The translations under genes and the position numbers were made by a program. A stretch of DNA of 64,000 bases from Micromonospora chokoriensis (GTDB taxonomy: Bacteria; Actinomycetota; Actinomycetes; Mycobacteriales; Micromonosporaceae): positions 3,348,001-3,412,000 of the forward strand of contig NZ_LT607409.1 of NCBI RefSeq assembly GCF_900091505.1, in the 5' to 3' direction. Position 1 is the first letter of the stretch; every line of letters begins with the position of its first letter. The notes under the pieces were generated by a model. That model saw only the letters and a program-made list of their open reading frames with translations, was not told the origin of the DNA and made no database searches. This document shows, in pieces, positions 1 through 8,997 of the stretch.

Positions 1-1
1 G

Positions 2-832
2 ATCGTCGTGCTCTGCTGGTCGGCGCTCCCGCTCGCCGCCCTGTTGGCCGAGCGTGTGTCCGGGGTGGGGTACGGCCTGTGGTTCGGCGGCGCCACAGCC
101 CTGCTGCTCGCCGCGCCGTGGGTCGCGCGCGGCATCGCCAGGGCCGACACGGCCGCGGCTCGACGCCTGCTCGGGCGCAGCCACGCCGAGGAACTTGCCG
201 AGCGGGTCGAGTCGCTGGCGCTCAGCCGAGCCGACCTGGTCGAGGCCGCCGATACCGAACGGCGCCGGATCGAGAGGGACCTGCACGACGGTGTGCAACA
301 GCGCCTCGTCTCCCTGGCGATGAACCTGGGCATGGCCCGCGCCGCCTTCGTCGACCAGCCGCCGGAGATTCTGGGGGTCGTCGCCGCGGCCCACGACGAG
401 GCCACCGCCGCGCTGGCCGAACTGCGCGACTTCGTTCGCGGCCTGCATCCGGCCGTCCTCAACGACCGAGGGCTCGACGCGGCGCTCTCGGGCATCGTCG
501 CGAGGGCGCCCCTGCCGGTGAAACTGCACGTGGACGTCGCGCCACGCTGCTCACCGAGCGTCGAAGCGATCGCGTATTTCGCCGTGTCCGAAGCGCTGAC
601 GAACGTTGCCAAACACGCGGACGCGAGCCGGGCCGAGGTCGTGGCGGAGCGCGTCGGCGACCGGTTGATCGTCACGATCACCGACGACGGCCGCGGCGGC
701 GCGTCGGTCGACGGCGCCGGCACCGGCCTGCGCGGCCTGGCGCAGCGGGCAGCGGCGTTCGACGGCAGCCTGACCGTGGTGAGCCCGCCCAGCGGGCCCA
801 CAACCGTTACCGTTTATCTCCCATGCGAATAG
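2..832 (+). CDS. Sensor histidine kinase, NarL type, 5' end outside the window
   Basis: This is the C-terminal part of a two-component sensor kinase that autophosphorylates on His and passes the phosphate to the regulator encoded next. The reading frame is open from the window edge, so the N-terminal sensor/membrane part is missing; the first possible start inside is GTG at 8. Counted from that GTG, hydrophobic stretches lie near residues 4-42. The dimerisation box ERRRIERDLHDGVQQRL places the phospho-acceptor His at 93, the HATPase N-box EALTNVAKHA is at 195-204, the DDGRG box is at 226-230, and a GTGLRGL box is near 238. The HisKA_3 type of box is typical of kinases paired with LuxR-tailed regulators. 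The stop at 830-832 overlaps the regulator start, so the two are co-translated. The input signal cannot be told from this fragment. Confidence 0.93.
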   Translation: MVVLCWSALPLAALLAERVSGVGYGLWFGGATALLLAAPWVARGIARADTAAARRLLGRSHAEELAERVESLALSRADLVEAADTERRRIERDLHDGVQQRLVSLAMNLGMARAAFVDQPPEILGVVAAAHDEATAALAELRDFVRGLHPAVLNDRGLDAALSGIVARAPLPVKLHVDVAPRCSPSVEAIAYFAVSEALTNVAKHADASRAEVVAERVGDRLIVTITDDGRGGASVDGAGTGLRGLAQRAAAFDGSLTVVSPPSGPTTVTVYLPCE

Positions 833-1461
833 TGTTAGCCGAAGACTCGGTCCTGCTGCGGGCCGGTCTCACCAAGCTGCTCACCGACGGTGGCTTCGAG
901 GTTGTCGCCGCGGTGCCCGACGCCGACCAGCTGCTGACCGCCGTCGACACGCACCGGCCCGACGTCGTGGTGGTCGACGTGCGGATGCCCCCGACCCACA
1001 CCGACGAGGGCATCCGGGCCGCGCTCGTCATCCGGCGGCAACACCCGACGATCGCTGTGTGCGTGCTCTCGCAGTACGTGGAGGAACGGTACGCCACCGA
1101 TCTTCTCTCGGTCGCGACCAGCGGGGTCGGTTACCTGCTCAAAGACCGGGTGGCGCAGGTGTCGGACTTTCTCGACGCCCTGCGGCGGGTGGCCGCCGGC
1201 GGCACCGTGCTGGACCCCGAGGTTGTCGCCCAACTGCTGGTGCGTCGCAACGACCCGATGCAGCGCCTCACACCGCGCGAGCAGCACGTGCTGCGGCTCA
1301 TGGCGGAGGGTCGGTCCAACACCGGCATCACTGAGGCACTGAAGGTCAGCCACAGCGCTGTCGAGAAGTACGTGGGCAACATCTTCACCAAACTCGACCT
1401 ACCGCCCACCGACACGGACCACCGCCGGGTGCTGGCCGTGCTCAAGTACCTCGGCACCTAG
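823..1461 (+). CDS. Two-component response regulator, LuxR/NarL family
   Basis: A 212-residue regulator paired with the upstream kinase. The receiver domain occupies residues 1-120, with acidic residues E7-D8, phospho-acceptor D52 (VVVVDVRMP) and conserved K107 (YLLKDR). A LuxR-type helix-turn-helix follows at about 148-195 (RLTPREQHVLRLMAEG ... VEKYVGNIFTKL). It would bind DNA after phosphorylation. The ATG at 823 lies ten bases inside the 3' end of the kinase gene, which fixes the start and implies translational coupling. Target genes are unknown. The small gene after it lies on the opposite strand and is not part of this operon. Confidence 0.95.
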   Translation: MRIVLAEDSVLLRAGLTKLLTDGGFEVVAAVPDADQLLTAVDTHRPDVVVVDVRMPPTHTDEGIRAALVIRRQHPTIAVCVLSQYVEERYATDLLSVATSGVGYLLKDRVAQVSDFLDALRRVAAGGTVLDPEVVAQLLVRRNDPMQRLTPREQHVLRLMAEGRSNTGITEALKVSHSAVEKYVGNIFTKLDLPPTDTDHRRVLAVLKYLGT

Positions 1462-1535
1462 GCCGACGTTGACCCAGCGCTCTTCTGTCTTCGACCTGCC
1501 CGGCCGCTGCGTCCATTGTCGCCAGGGACGGCTGG

Positions 1536-1724
1536 TCAGGCCGGGTCGGCGGGTTTTGCGGCGTCGCTGGCCTGGGCGTGCCGTTCCAGCAGTCGCTGCC
1601 GGATCTCCTCGGGGGTGTACGCGCGTCGGCGTCGTTCGGCCCGCGCGATGACCACGCCGGAGGCTGCGACGCCGGCGAGGCCGGCCAACCCGAGAACCTT
1701 CCACCACCGCATTCGTTGCGCCAT
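1536..1724 (-). CDS. Small single-pass membrane protein, unknown function
   Basis: A 62-residue protein with a basic N-terminus (MAQRMRWWK), one hydrophobic helix at about residues 9-27 (VLGLAGLAGVAASGVVIA), an arginine cluster (RAERRRRAY) and a polar tail with the helix TPEEIRQRLLERHAQA. This pattern suggests one membrane helix with a short cytoplasmic tail. It converges with the two-component pair and is divergent from the next gene, only 19 bases away, so the two starts share one promoter region. No family is recognised; a real gene is supported by the clean membrane-protein composition. Confidence 0.7.
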   Translation of the reverse strand: MAQRMRWWKVLGLAGLAGVAASGVVIARAERRRRAYTPEEIRQRLLERHAQASDAAKPADPA

Positions 1725-1743
1725 CGGCCTAGGCTAGACCCTC

Positions 1744-2547
1744 ATGAGCATCAGCCTGGATGAGGCCGTGGAGTTGACCCGCACCGGCGACGTGTGGGTG
1801 TTCCGGGGTCGCAGCGTGCCGGACCGGGCGATCCAGTTCACCACCAACAGCCCGGTCAACCACGTTGGCATGGCGGTGGTGCTGGACGACATGCCGCCGT
1901 TGATGTGGCATGCGGAGTTGGGCAGGTCGTTGCCGGACCTGTGGTCGGGTACGCACCAGCGTGGCGTCCAGTTGCACGACCTGCGGGACGCGGTCTGCGT
2001 CTGGGCCAACAGGTACGGGCAGCGGGCCTGGCTGCGGCAGCTCGATCCGCCGGCCGACGGGGAGATGGAGCGGGCGGTGCTGCGGACGATCGCCCGGTTG
2101 GACGGCACCCCGTTCCCGTCCACCGCTCAGTTGGCGTGGCGGTGGGTGCGTGGTCGGGTGCCGGCGCTGCCGCGCCCCGGCCGGCTGACCGCCCTGGCCC
2201 GTCCGATCAGGCTGCCCGCGCTGCCGCGCCCCGGCTGGCCGGCGCTGGCACCCCGGCCGATCCCCACCACCCCCGCCGACCCGAACGGCTCCGCGGGCGC
2301 CACCAGCCCTGCCAGCCAGGCCGGCCCGGCAAGCCCGGTCGGATCGGCGGGGGAGCGGGACCGGGCGCTGGAGACGGCGTACTGCGCCGAGGTCGTCGCG
2401 GTGACCTACGAGGCAATGGGTTTGCTGCCGGCGGGCCGGCGCCCCAACTGGTACGACCCGGGGCGGTTCTGGAGTGGGGACGACCTGGGTCTGGCCGCCG
2501 ATGCCCGGCTGGGTTCGGAGATCGAGGTACGGGTGCCGCCTCGTTGA
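1744..2547 (+). CDS. YiiX-like permuted papain-fold hydrolase
   Basis: A 267-residue protein resembling the permuted NlpC/P60 (YiiX/YaeF) group of papain-like amidases and peptidases. The family's His is seen in SPVNHVGMAVV near residue 40 and the catalytic Cys in TAYCAEVVAVTYEAMGLLP near residue 217. In permuted members His precedes Cys, as here. Between them lies a Pro/Ala-rich stretch with repeated LPRPGR-like units (about residues 140-205), which looks like a low-complexity insertion. There is no signal peptide, so the protein is probably cytoplasmic. Activity on lipid or peptide amides is inferred from the fold only. ATG at 1744 is the only sensible start. Confidence 0.72.
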   Translation: MSISLDEAVELTRTGDVWVFRGRSVPDRAIQFTTNSPVNHVGMAVVLDDMPPLMWHAELGRSLPDLWSGTHQRGVQLHDLRDAVCVWANRYGQRAWLRQLDPPADGEMERAVLRTIARLDGTPFPSTAQLAWRWVRGRVPALPRPGRLTALARPIRLPALPRPGWPALAPRPIPTTPADPNGSAGATSPASQAGPASPVGSAGERDRALETAYCAEVVAVTYEAMGLLPAGRRPNWYDPGRFWSGDDLGLAADARLGSEIEVRVPPR

Positions 2548-2578
2548 GGTTTGACCCGGGTGGTGACCGGCAATTGCT

Positions 2579-2974
2579 GTGGCCGTGAACGCCTCCACGG
2601 ATCTTGACACGCTGGCCGACTTCTTCGACCGGTACGGCGTGGCGCTGACGTCCGGTGACCTGCCGGCCATCGCGGGCTGCTACGCCCTCCCGGGTCTGGT
2701 GGTGGCCGACACCTACAGTTTCTCGTTCACGTCACCGGCGGCGGTGGCGTTGTCCTTCGTGGGTGCCGCACCGGACTATCAGGACCGGGAGCTGATCGCG
2801 GCGAACGCCCGGATCGAGGATGTGCAGCCGGTGTCCGCGCTGTTGACGATGGTCGCGGTGGAGTGGGAGTTCCTGGACAGCCAGGGGCGGGCGGTGCCGG
2901 GGGAGCGGTACCGCTACCTGCTGCGGATCTCGGACGAGGGGCCGGTCATCTGCACCGTCGTCCGGACGGGCTGA
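2579..2974 (+). CDS. NTF2/SnoaL-like protein
   Basis: A 131-residue protein with the pattern of the NTF2-like (SnoaL/DUF4440) fold: an N-terminal helix (LDTLADFFDRYGVALTSGDL), AIAGCYALPGLVVADTYSF, and alternating strands with W94 in VAVEWEFLD. Members are small-molecule enzymes, binding domains or immunity proteins, so the role is open. Two starts are possible: GTG at 2579 or GTG at 2585, six bases further on. Neither has a strong ribosome binding site. It follows the YiiX-like gene by 31 bases and may share its transcript. Confidence 0.68.
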   Translation: MAVNASTDLDTLADFFDRYGVALTSGDLPAIAGCYALPGLVVADTYSFSFTSPAAVALSFVGAAPDYQDRELIAANARIEDVQPVSALLTMVAVEWEFLDSQGRAVPGERYRYLLRISDEGPVICTVVRTG

Positions 2975-3109
2975 TCGAGCGGGACCGTCCACCAGGTCGG
3001 GCCGTTTTCCGTAGCGCGTCGGCTGCTCGGTCCGAACCGTACCCGCCCGATTCCCGAACGGGGCGGTGCTGGCTACGCTGTCGCGTCGGTGGGGACGAGG
3101 GGAGACCTG

Positions 3110-3790
3110 ATGGCGGTGCGGCCGGATGGTGCGGCAGGGTCGCGGGCGGCTCGAATGTTGGCGTCGGTGCCGTGGATCGTGGTGCTGCTCGGTGTGTGTG
3201 CGCTGGTGGTGCTGCTGGTGGTCGCGTTGCTGTCGTTCCGGACCAGGGAGCGGGAGTCCGTACCGCAGGGTGCTCCTCCGGTTGTCGTGCCGACCGCGCC
3301 GGCAGCCGCGTCGGCGACGGGTGGGCCGACTCCGGCCGGCGTGGAGCGGCGCTCGGTGTCGCCTCGGCCGTCGCGTAGCAGTCGGACGCCGTCGCCACGG
3401 GCCACCGTGACCAGCTCTGCGACGCCGGGGCGGACGGCCGCTCCGTTGGTGTCGACGCCGTCGGCGGGGGCCACGGTCACCGCCCGCTACCAGGTCGGTT
3501 CGAACGGCTGGGACGGGGACGCGGCGGTGTTGTCGATCGCGAACGAGACGAGCCGGTCGGTGGACTGGTCGGTGGAGTTGACGTTCGACGACGACCTCTG
3601 GGCGTTGCGCCTCAGCGACGACTCGGGGATCTCGCTGCGGGGACGCGGGAACGGTGAGTTCGTGTTGCGGGGAACCCGTTCGCTGGAGCCGGGTGCTTCG
3701 CGGACGCTGCGTTTGCGGGTGGGCTGGGGTGAGTCGGCGCAACGGCCGCAGCGGTGCACCATCAACGGGGTCGACTGTCGGCTCGGTTGA
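3110..3790 (+). CDS. Membrane-anchored protein with degenerate CBM2-like domain (sister 1)
   Basis: A 226-residue protein. ATG at 3110 is preceded by GAGGGGAGAC, so it is preferred over an earlier GTG at 3089. A hydrophobic helix at about residues 20-42 (VPWIVVLLGVCALVVLLVVALL) is followed by a Ser/Thr/Pro-rich linker to about residue 130. The C-terminal beta-sandwich domain (YQVGSNGWDGDAAVLSI ... GASRTLRLRVGW) ends with RCTINGVDC. The domain follows the spacing of family 2 carbohydrate-binding modules. Several aromatic surface positions are lost, so cellulose binding is doubtful. It probably sits in the membrane with the domain outside. The next gene is a paralog with the same layout. Confidence 0.75.
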   Translation: MAVRPDGAAGSRAARMLASVPWIVVLLGVCALVVLLVVALLSFRTRERESVPQGAPPVVVPTAPAAASATGGPTPAGVERRSVSPRPSRSSRTPSPRATVTSSATPGRTAAPLVSTPSAGATVTARYQVGSNGWDGDAAVLSIANETSRSVDWSVELTFDDDLWALRLSDDSGISLRGRGNGEFVLRGTRSLEPGASRTLRLRVGWGESAQRPQRCTINGVDCRLG

Positions 3791-3869
3791 GTGGACGGTG
3801 TGCGTGCCGGCGCTTCCCGGTCCGGCCGCTGATCGCTACGCTGCCCGGACGGTCCGCTGAGGGAGGTTC

Positions 3870-4562
3870 ATGTCCGGCATGCGTCGTGCCCCGCGACTGA
3901 CGCCCGGTCCGGCCGCGATCGTGTCGTCGCCCTGGGTCGTGGTGGGCGCTGGTGTGGTCGTGATGGTGGTCCTGCTCGTCATGACCCTGGGTGCGTACCG
4001 GGGGCGTAGTCCGGCGCCGGACGGGGCGTCGGCGCCGCCGGTGTTGCCGCTGCCGTCGGAGGTGACGCCGGGTCGATCCACGTCGGTGGCGTCGCCGGTC
4101 CCGGTGATGCCGGGGTTGTCCGGGCGTGCGAGCGGGTTGCCGCCGAGCGCCGTGACCGGTTCGCCGTCGCCGTCGGTCGCCCCGCCGGTCAGTCCGCCCG
4201 GTTCGCCGGTGGTGACGCGGTCGCCGACTCGTGCTCCGCAGGGGCAGCCGGCGTTCAGTGGGCGGTACCGGGTGGTGCAGAGCTTCGACGGGGGCTTCAT
4301 CGGTGAGGTGACGATGGTCAACGTGTCCGCGCGGAGCCGTGGGTGGACGGCGCGGTTGGAGTTCTCCGGTGGGCGGTTCGTGACCGCCTGGGTGGAGGGT
4401 GTGCCCCAGGGGACGGTCCGGCAGTTCGACGGCGGCTTCACGTACGTCAGTGGGGTGGACGTGCGTCCCGGCGGGTCGGTGTCGTTGCGGTTCCACATGG
4501 AGCGGACGTCCAGTACACCGCGGTTGTGCACTGTCGACGGGGTGCGCTGCGGAGGCTTCTGA
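3870..4562 (+). CDS. Membrane-anchored protein with CBM2-like domain (sister 2)
   Basis: A 230-residue paralog of the preceding gene. It has an N-terminal helix at about residues 15-38 (AIVSSPWVVVGAGVVVMVVLLVMTL), a long Pro/Ser/Val linker, and a C-terminal domain RYRVVQSFDGGFIGEVTMVN ... RGWTARLEFSGG ... GGSVSLRFHMER ending LCTVDGVRC. The GGFIGEVTMVN and GWTARLEF segments match the CBM2 pattern better than in sister 1. Both share the terminal Cys-(6)-Cys motif, probably a disulfide. RBS GAGGGAGG precedes ATG at 3870. The position just before a broken pullulanase gene suggests a surface polysaccharide-related unit, but function is not established. Confidence 0.78.
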   Translation: MSGMRRAPRLTPGPAAIVSSPWVVVGAGVVVMVVLLVMTLGAYRGRSPAPDGASAPPVLPLPSEVTPGRSTSVASPVPVMPGLSGRASGLPPSAVTGSPSPSVAPPVSPPGSPVVTRSPTRAPQGQPAFSGRYRVVQSFDGGFIGEVTMVNVSARSRGWTARLEFSGGRFVTAWVEGVPQGTVRQFDGGFTYVSGVDVRPGGSVSLRFHMERTSSTPRLCTVDGVRCGGF

Positions 4563-4573
4563 GTCGCGCTTGC

Positions 4574-7315
4574 GTGAGGATGCTGCTCCGGCGGGCCGGC
4601 GCGAGTACGTGGTGGCGGTGAACACCGTCCCACCGGTGCAGACTGTCACGGTGGACACCTGGTCGACCGCCACCGTGGGCACGCCGCCGCAGGGCGGGTC
4701 CCGGGAGTGGGCGGTGGTGCACTACCAGCGACTGTGGTGTGGCAGACCCCGCCGACCGACGGCAGGACGTGCGCGCTGGTCGTCGCCCCGGAGGGCGGCG
4801 TCGCTGTGGCCGACCGGGAGCTGACCGGGGCGTACACCAGCCTGCCGTTGCGGGCGCAGCGCAACGGGCTCACCGAGGCCCAGCGCACGCGGTTTCCGCA
4901 CCTGTGGTCGTACCGCAGCTTCACGCTGGACCGCCGCGACCTGGCCGAGGTCCCGGCGGCGCTGCGGGGGCAGGTGCTGGTGACCGAGCGCGACGCGTCG
5001 GGGCCCTGCTCGCGGCGACCGGTGTGCAGATCCCCGGCGTGCTCGACGACGTGTACTCCCGGGCCACCGACGCCACCCTCGGGCCGACCTTCGCCGGACG
5101 GACGCCGAGCCTCGCGGTGTGGGCGCCGACCGCGCGGACGGTGACGGTGCAGGTGTTCGACTCGCCGACCGCCGCGCCGACGGCCGTGCCGATGCGCCGC
5201 GACGACCGCACCGGTGTCTGGTCGGCGCGCGGCGACCAGAGCTGGACGGGCAGGTACTACCGCTACCAGGTGCGGGCGTGGCAGCCGGCGGCGCAGAAGG
5301 TGGTCACCGCGTCGGTGACCGACCCGTACTCGGTGGCCCTCGCCGCGGACTCCACGCACAGCCTGCTGGTCGACCTGACCGACGCGGCGCTGGCCCCGGC
5401 GGGCTGGCGGACGCTGCGCAAACCTCCGCCGGTGCCGCCGGCGAAGGCGCAGGTCTCCGAACTGTCGGTGCGGGACTTCTCCATCGCCGACGAGACCGTG
5501 CCGGCCGAGCGGCGGGGGACGTTCCTCGCCTTCACCGACCCGGGAACCGCCGGGATGACCCACCTGAAGGCGCTCGGTGACGCCGGCGTCACCCACCTGC
5601 ACCTGCTGCCGGCGTTCGACTTCGCGACGATCCCGGAGAAGCGGGCCGACCAGCGGCAGCCGGCCTGCGATCTGGCGGCGCTCCCGCCGGACTCCGCCGA
5701 CCAGCAGCAGTGCGTGGCGGCGGTCGCCGAGACCGACGGCTACAACTGGGGGTACGACCCGCTGCACTACACGGTGCCCGAGGGCGGCTACGCCGTCGAC
5801 CCGGTCGGCGCGGCGCGGACCACCGAGTTCCGGCGCATGGTCGCCGGGATCAACGGCGCCGGTCTGCGGGTGGTCATGGACGTGGTCTACAAGCACACGG
5901 CGGCGGCCGGCACGGACGACGCCTCGGTGCTCGACCAGGTGGTGCCCGGCTACTACCACCGGCTGGTGGACGACGGTACGGTGGCCGACTCCACCTGCTG
6001 CGCCAACACCGCCCCCGAGCACGCCATGATGGGCAGACTCGTCGTCGACTCGGTGGTCACCTGGGCGCGGCAGTACAAGGTGGACGGTTTCCGGTTCGAC
6101 CTGATGGGTCACCACCCGAAGGCGAACATCCTGGCCGTACGCGACGCGCTGGACCGGCTGACCGTCGCCCGTGACGGTGTGGACGGCAGGTCGATCCTGC
6201 TCTACGGCGAGGGCTGGAACTTCGGCGAGGTCGCGGGCGACGCCCGTTTCGTGCAGGCCACCCAGGCCAACATGGCCGGCACCGGCATCGGCACCTTCAA
6301 CGACCGGCTCCGCGACGCGGTGCGCGGCGGCGGACCGTTCGACAGCAACCCTCGCGCGCAGGGCTTCGCGTCCGGGCTCTACACCGACCCGAACGGCGAC
6401 GATGTCAACGGGTCGCCGGCCGAGCAGAAGGCGGGCCTGCTGCGCGCCCACGACCTGATCAAGGTGGGGCTGACCGGCAACCTGCGCGACTACCGCTTCA
6501 CCGACACCACCGGGCGGCAGGTCACCGGGGCGCAGGTGGACTACAACGGCTCCCCGGCCGGCTACACCGACGCGCCGGGGGAGGCCGTCACCTACGTCGA
6601 CGCGCACGACAACGAGATCCTGTACGACGCGCTGGCGTACAAGCTGCCGCAGGCCACCTCGGCGGCGGACCGCTCCCGGATGCAGGTGCTGGCCCTGGGC
6701 ACTGTGGTGTTGGGGCAGGGCACCGGGTTCGTCACCGCCGGCAGCGAACGGTTGCGGTCGAAGTCGCTGGACCGCAACTCGTACAACTCCGGTGACTGGT
6801 TCAACCAGATCCGGTGGGGCTGCGAACGGGGCAACGGGTTCGGCGCCGGCCTGCCGCCCGCGGCGGACAACGAGGACAAGTGGCCGTACGCGAAGCCGCT
6901 GCTGGCCGACCCGGCGCTGGTGCCCGACTGCGCGGCGATCAACACCACCGACGCCCGGTACGCCGAGCTGCTGCGTATCCGGGCGTCGTCGCCGGTGTTC
7001 GGGCTGGCCACCGCCGAGCAGGTGCAGCGGCGGGTGGCGTTTCCGCTGTCCGGGGCGCAGGAGACGCCGGGAGTGCTGACGATGACGCTGGACGCCCGCG
7101 GGCTGGGCGGGCGGTGGACGTCGGTGACCGTCGTCTTCAACGCCACCCCGGAGACGACCACGCCGACGGTGACCGGTCTGCGCGGGGCGGACGTGGCGTT
7201 GCACCCGGTGCTGGTCGACTCGGCCGACCCGGTGCTGCGTACCGCCTCGTTCGACCGGGCCGCCGGGACGTTCACCGTGCCGGCGCGCAGCGTGGCGGTG
7301 TTCGTCCAGCGGTGA
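4574..7315 (+). pseudogene. pulA: Pullulanase-type alpha-1,6-glucosidase (GH13), 5' end disrupted
   Basis: The 3' two thirds encode a good pullulanase body: YNWGYDP, VVMDVVYKHT, catalytic nucleophile Asp in DGFRFDLMGHH, acid/base Glu in LLYGEGWNF, and YVDAHDNE. It would debranch alpha-1,6 links in pullulan or starch. The 5' part is not in one frame. A signal-like MLLRRAG begins at 4580 and stops at once. EYVVAVNTVPPVQTV ... AVVHYQR lies in a second frame to about 4731. TVVWQTPPTDGRT ... VTERDASG lies in a third frame to about 5000. TGVQIPGVLDD then continues in the frame that runs to 7315. The second break equals one missing G in the GGGG run at 5000-5003. At the first break much of the N-terminal module expected between VVHYQR and TVVW appears deleted. 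It is either a decayed gene or, for the G run, a sequencing error. Confidence 0.8.
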
Positions 7316-7365
7316 CACGTGAACCGGCCCCCTTCCGCTGGTGCGGAAGGGGGCCGGTTCACGTG
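7316..7365. terminator. Strong hairpin after the pullulanase gene
   Basis: A perfect 23-bp inverted repeat (7316-7338 with 7343-7365) with a TGGT loop starts right after the TGA stop. It lacks a U tract, as is common for actinomycete terminators. It could also stop transcripts coming from the right on the minus strand. Confidence 0.9.
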
Positions 7366-7385
7366 TCGGCCGGCGGAGGTGTGCG

Positions 7386-7431
7386 GCGGCCCCGCCGGAT
7401 CCGGTTCTTCGACCGTTCCCGACGGGGCCGC
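7386..7431 (-). terminator. Possible weak hairpin downstream of beta-helix gene 1
   Basis: GCGGCCCCG (7386-7394) can pair with CGGGGCCGC (7423-7431) across a 28-base loop. It sits about 50 bases past the stop of the minus-strand beta-helix gene. The long loop makes it uncertain. Confidence 0.35.
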
Positions 7432-7479
7432 TTGTCTCTCCTTCTGTGTTGCTTACTCCCTGAGCCGGTGGTAATCCCG

Positions 7480-8684
7480 TCAGCCGAAGCAGTTGGGGAC
7501 GGGGTTGCCGACGCAGTTGGTGGGTCGGTTGCCGACGATCACGGTGTGTGGGTCGGTGGTGACCGCTCCGGTGTTGAGGATGCCGCCTGCGCCGCCGGGT
7601 GCGGGGGCGAGGGCGGTGTTGTTGGTGATCTTTGTGGTGGTGAGGCGGAGGATCGCGGTGTTGAGGATGCCGCCGCCGTTGGTGGACTGGTTGCCGTTGA
7701 CCTCGGTGTTGCGCAGTGTCACGGTGCTGTCGAGGATGGTGTTGAGGATGCCGCCGCCGCCCGCGCCGTTGCTGGTGTTGCCGACGATCTTGCTGTCCTC
7801 GACGGTGGTGGTGCTGGCGGTGGTGTTGGTCAGGCCGCCTCCGCCGCCGGCGGCGGCGTTGTTGGCCACGGTGACGTTGCGCAGGTTGGTGCGGGCGCCG
7901 GCTGCGGTGAAGATGCCGCCGCCGAACCCGACTGCGTTGTTGCCGGTGACCTGGCTGTCGTGCAGGTCGATGATGCCGCCGGTGGTGGCGATGGCGCCGC
8001 CGCCGCCGATGGCGCGGTTGCTCTTGAATTCGACCTTGTAGCCCTGGACGGTGCCGCCGAAGTTGTTGATCGCGCCGCCGGCAGCGCCCGCGCTGTTGCT
8101 GTCGAAGCGGGATTCCTTGAGCTTGAGCAGGCCGGTGTTGTTGATACCACCGCCGGCGACCACGGAGATGTTGCGGTCCACGGTGCTCTTCTCCAACTCA
8201 GTGGTCCCACGGTTGTCGATCGCGCCGCCAGCGTTGACGCCAGTGGTGGAGTTGTCGACCAGGTGGGTGTCCTTGAGGCGGGCGGTGCCGCCGGGGGCGA
8301 CGAAGATCGCGCCGCCACCCTGGTTGAACAGAGTGGCCTGGCCGCCCTTGACGGTGACGTCCTCCAGTCGCAGGTCACCGCCGCCGTCGACACGGAAGAT
8401 GCCGAACTGGGCGGCGGCGGCCGCCCGGACGATCGTGGACTTCTCACCCTTGATGGTGATCTGCTGGGTGATCGGCGGCAGGCCGAGACCGCTCTGGGTG
8501 GTGGTCAGGCTGTAGGTGCAGCCGGCGGCCAGCTTCAGCGTCGCGCCCTGCTCGGCGTTGGCCAGCGTGATCGCCGCGATCAACCGGTTCGGGTCACACG
8601 GCACCTCCCGCACCCGACCGTGCTCGCGACCGTCCTTGTCCCGGTCCTCCTTGCCACGGTCGTCCTTGCGATCATCCCGGCCGT
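7480..8684. repeat. 1,205-bp direct repeat, copy 1
   Basis: Matches 9287-10491 at an offset of exactly 1,807 bases. Translations of three frames agree throughout and spot checks of the bases found no difference. The left edge falls on the TGA stop codon of the beta-helix gene and the right edge inside the charged linker. Confidence 0.95.
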
Positions 8685-8910
8685 GCTCCCGCTCGTACTG
8701 GTCGCCGCGGGCGTCGTCCTGCGTGACCTGCTCGGCTGACGACCACTTCAGGTGAGTGAGGCCGGCGGCCCCGGCCGAGGTGGCCACGCCGACCCCCGCG
8801 AGGCTGACCACGCCGGTCAGACCGGCCACGCCGGAAGCGAGCCACACCTTGCGAAGGCGCCTGCGCTTTGCGGTGCCCTCGCCATCGTTCTTCCGAAGGT
8901 AGTTGGACAT
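7480..8910 (-). CDS. Secreted right-handed beta-helix protein, copy 1
   Basis: A 476-residue protein. Start ATG at 8910 follows GAGGAGAGGG. The N-terminus is MSNYLRK ... KRRRLRKVWLASGVAGLTGVVSLAGVGVATSAGAAG, a signal peptide. A charged linker rich in Asp/Arg/Lys follows, then about ten rungs each with an Asn turn (VDNST, FDSNSAG, FKSNRAI, VTGNNAVG) and a GGAI/GGGI motif spaced roughly 22-27 residues. This FxxN/GGAI spacing is that of the polymorphic membrane protein (Pmp) type beta-helix. The C-terminus is NCVGNPVPNCFG with two Cys. It is probably exported and acts at the surface as an adhesin or structural protein, but no substrate is known. The last 1,205 bp appear identical to the neighbouring copy 2, while the N-termini differ. 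Confidence 0.85.
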   Translation of the reverse strand: MSNYLRKNDGEGTAKRRRLRKVWLASGVAGLTGVVSLAGVGVATSAGAAGLTHLKWSSAEQVTQDDARGDQYEREHGRDDRKDDRGKEDRDKDGREHGRVREVPCDPNRLIAAITLANAEQGATLKLAAGCTYSLTTTQSGLGLPPITQQITIKGEKSTIVRAAAAAQFGIFRVDGGGDLRLEDVTVKGGQATLFNQGGGAIFVAPGGTARLKDTHLVDNSTTGVNAGGAIDNRGTTELEKSTVDRNISVVAGGGINNTGLLKLKESRFDSNSAGAAGGAINNFGGTVQGYKVEFKSNRAIGGGGAIATTGGIIDLHDSQVTGNNAVGFGGGIFTAAGARTNLRNVTVANNAAAGGGGGLTNTTASTTTVEDSKIVGNTSNGAGGGGILNTILDSTVTLRNTEVNGNQSTNGGGILNTAILRLTTTKITNNTALAPAPGGAGGILNTGAVTTDPHTVIVGNRPTNCVGNPVPNCFG

Positions 8911-8968
8911 CGGAGTTTCTGCCCTCTCCTCGTATGAAAGTCCGCTCCGCCAGGGCGAGGCGCACTTC

Positions 8969-8987
8969 GCTACAAATCGGTTGTAGC
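8969..8987. promoter_or_regulatory. Inverted repeat upstream of beta-helix gene 1
   Basis: GCTACAA-ATCGG-TTGTAGC is a perfect 7-bp inverted repeat with a 5-bp spacer, 59 bases upstream of the ATG. The same arms occur upstream of copy 2 at 10853. It is probably an operator or part of a regulated leader. Confidence 0.65.
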
Positions 8988-8997
8988 TCCTGAAGAA

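Noticed and set aside
4739..5003. N-terminal 88 residues of the uninterrupted 4739-7315 frame as real pullulanase sequence
   Set aside because: This part is Arg/Gly-rich and unlike the family; the family-like sequence lies in another frame until the G run at 5000-5003.
6814..8739. Plus-strand frame running from the pullulanase into the beta-helix gene
   Set aside because: Its second half is the Gly/Val/Ala-rich antisense of the repeated beta-helix rungs, and it crosses a strong terminator.
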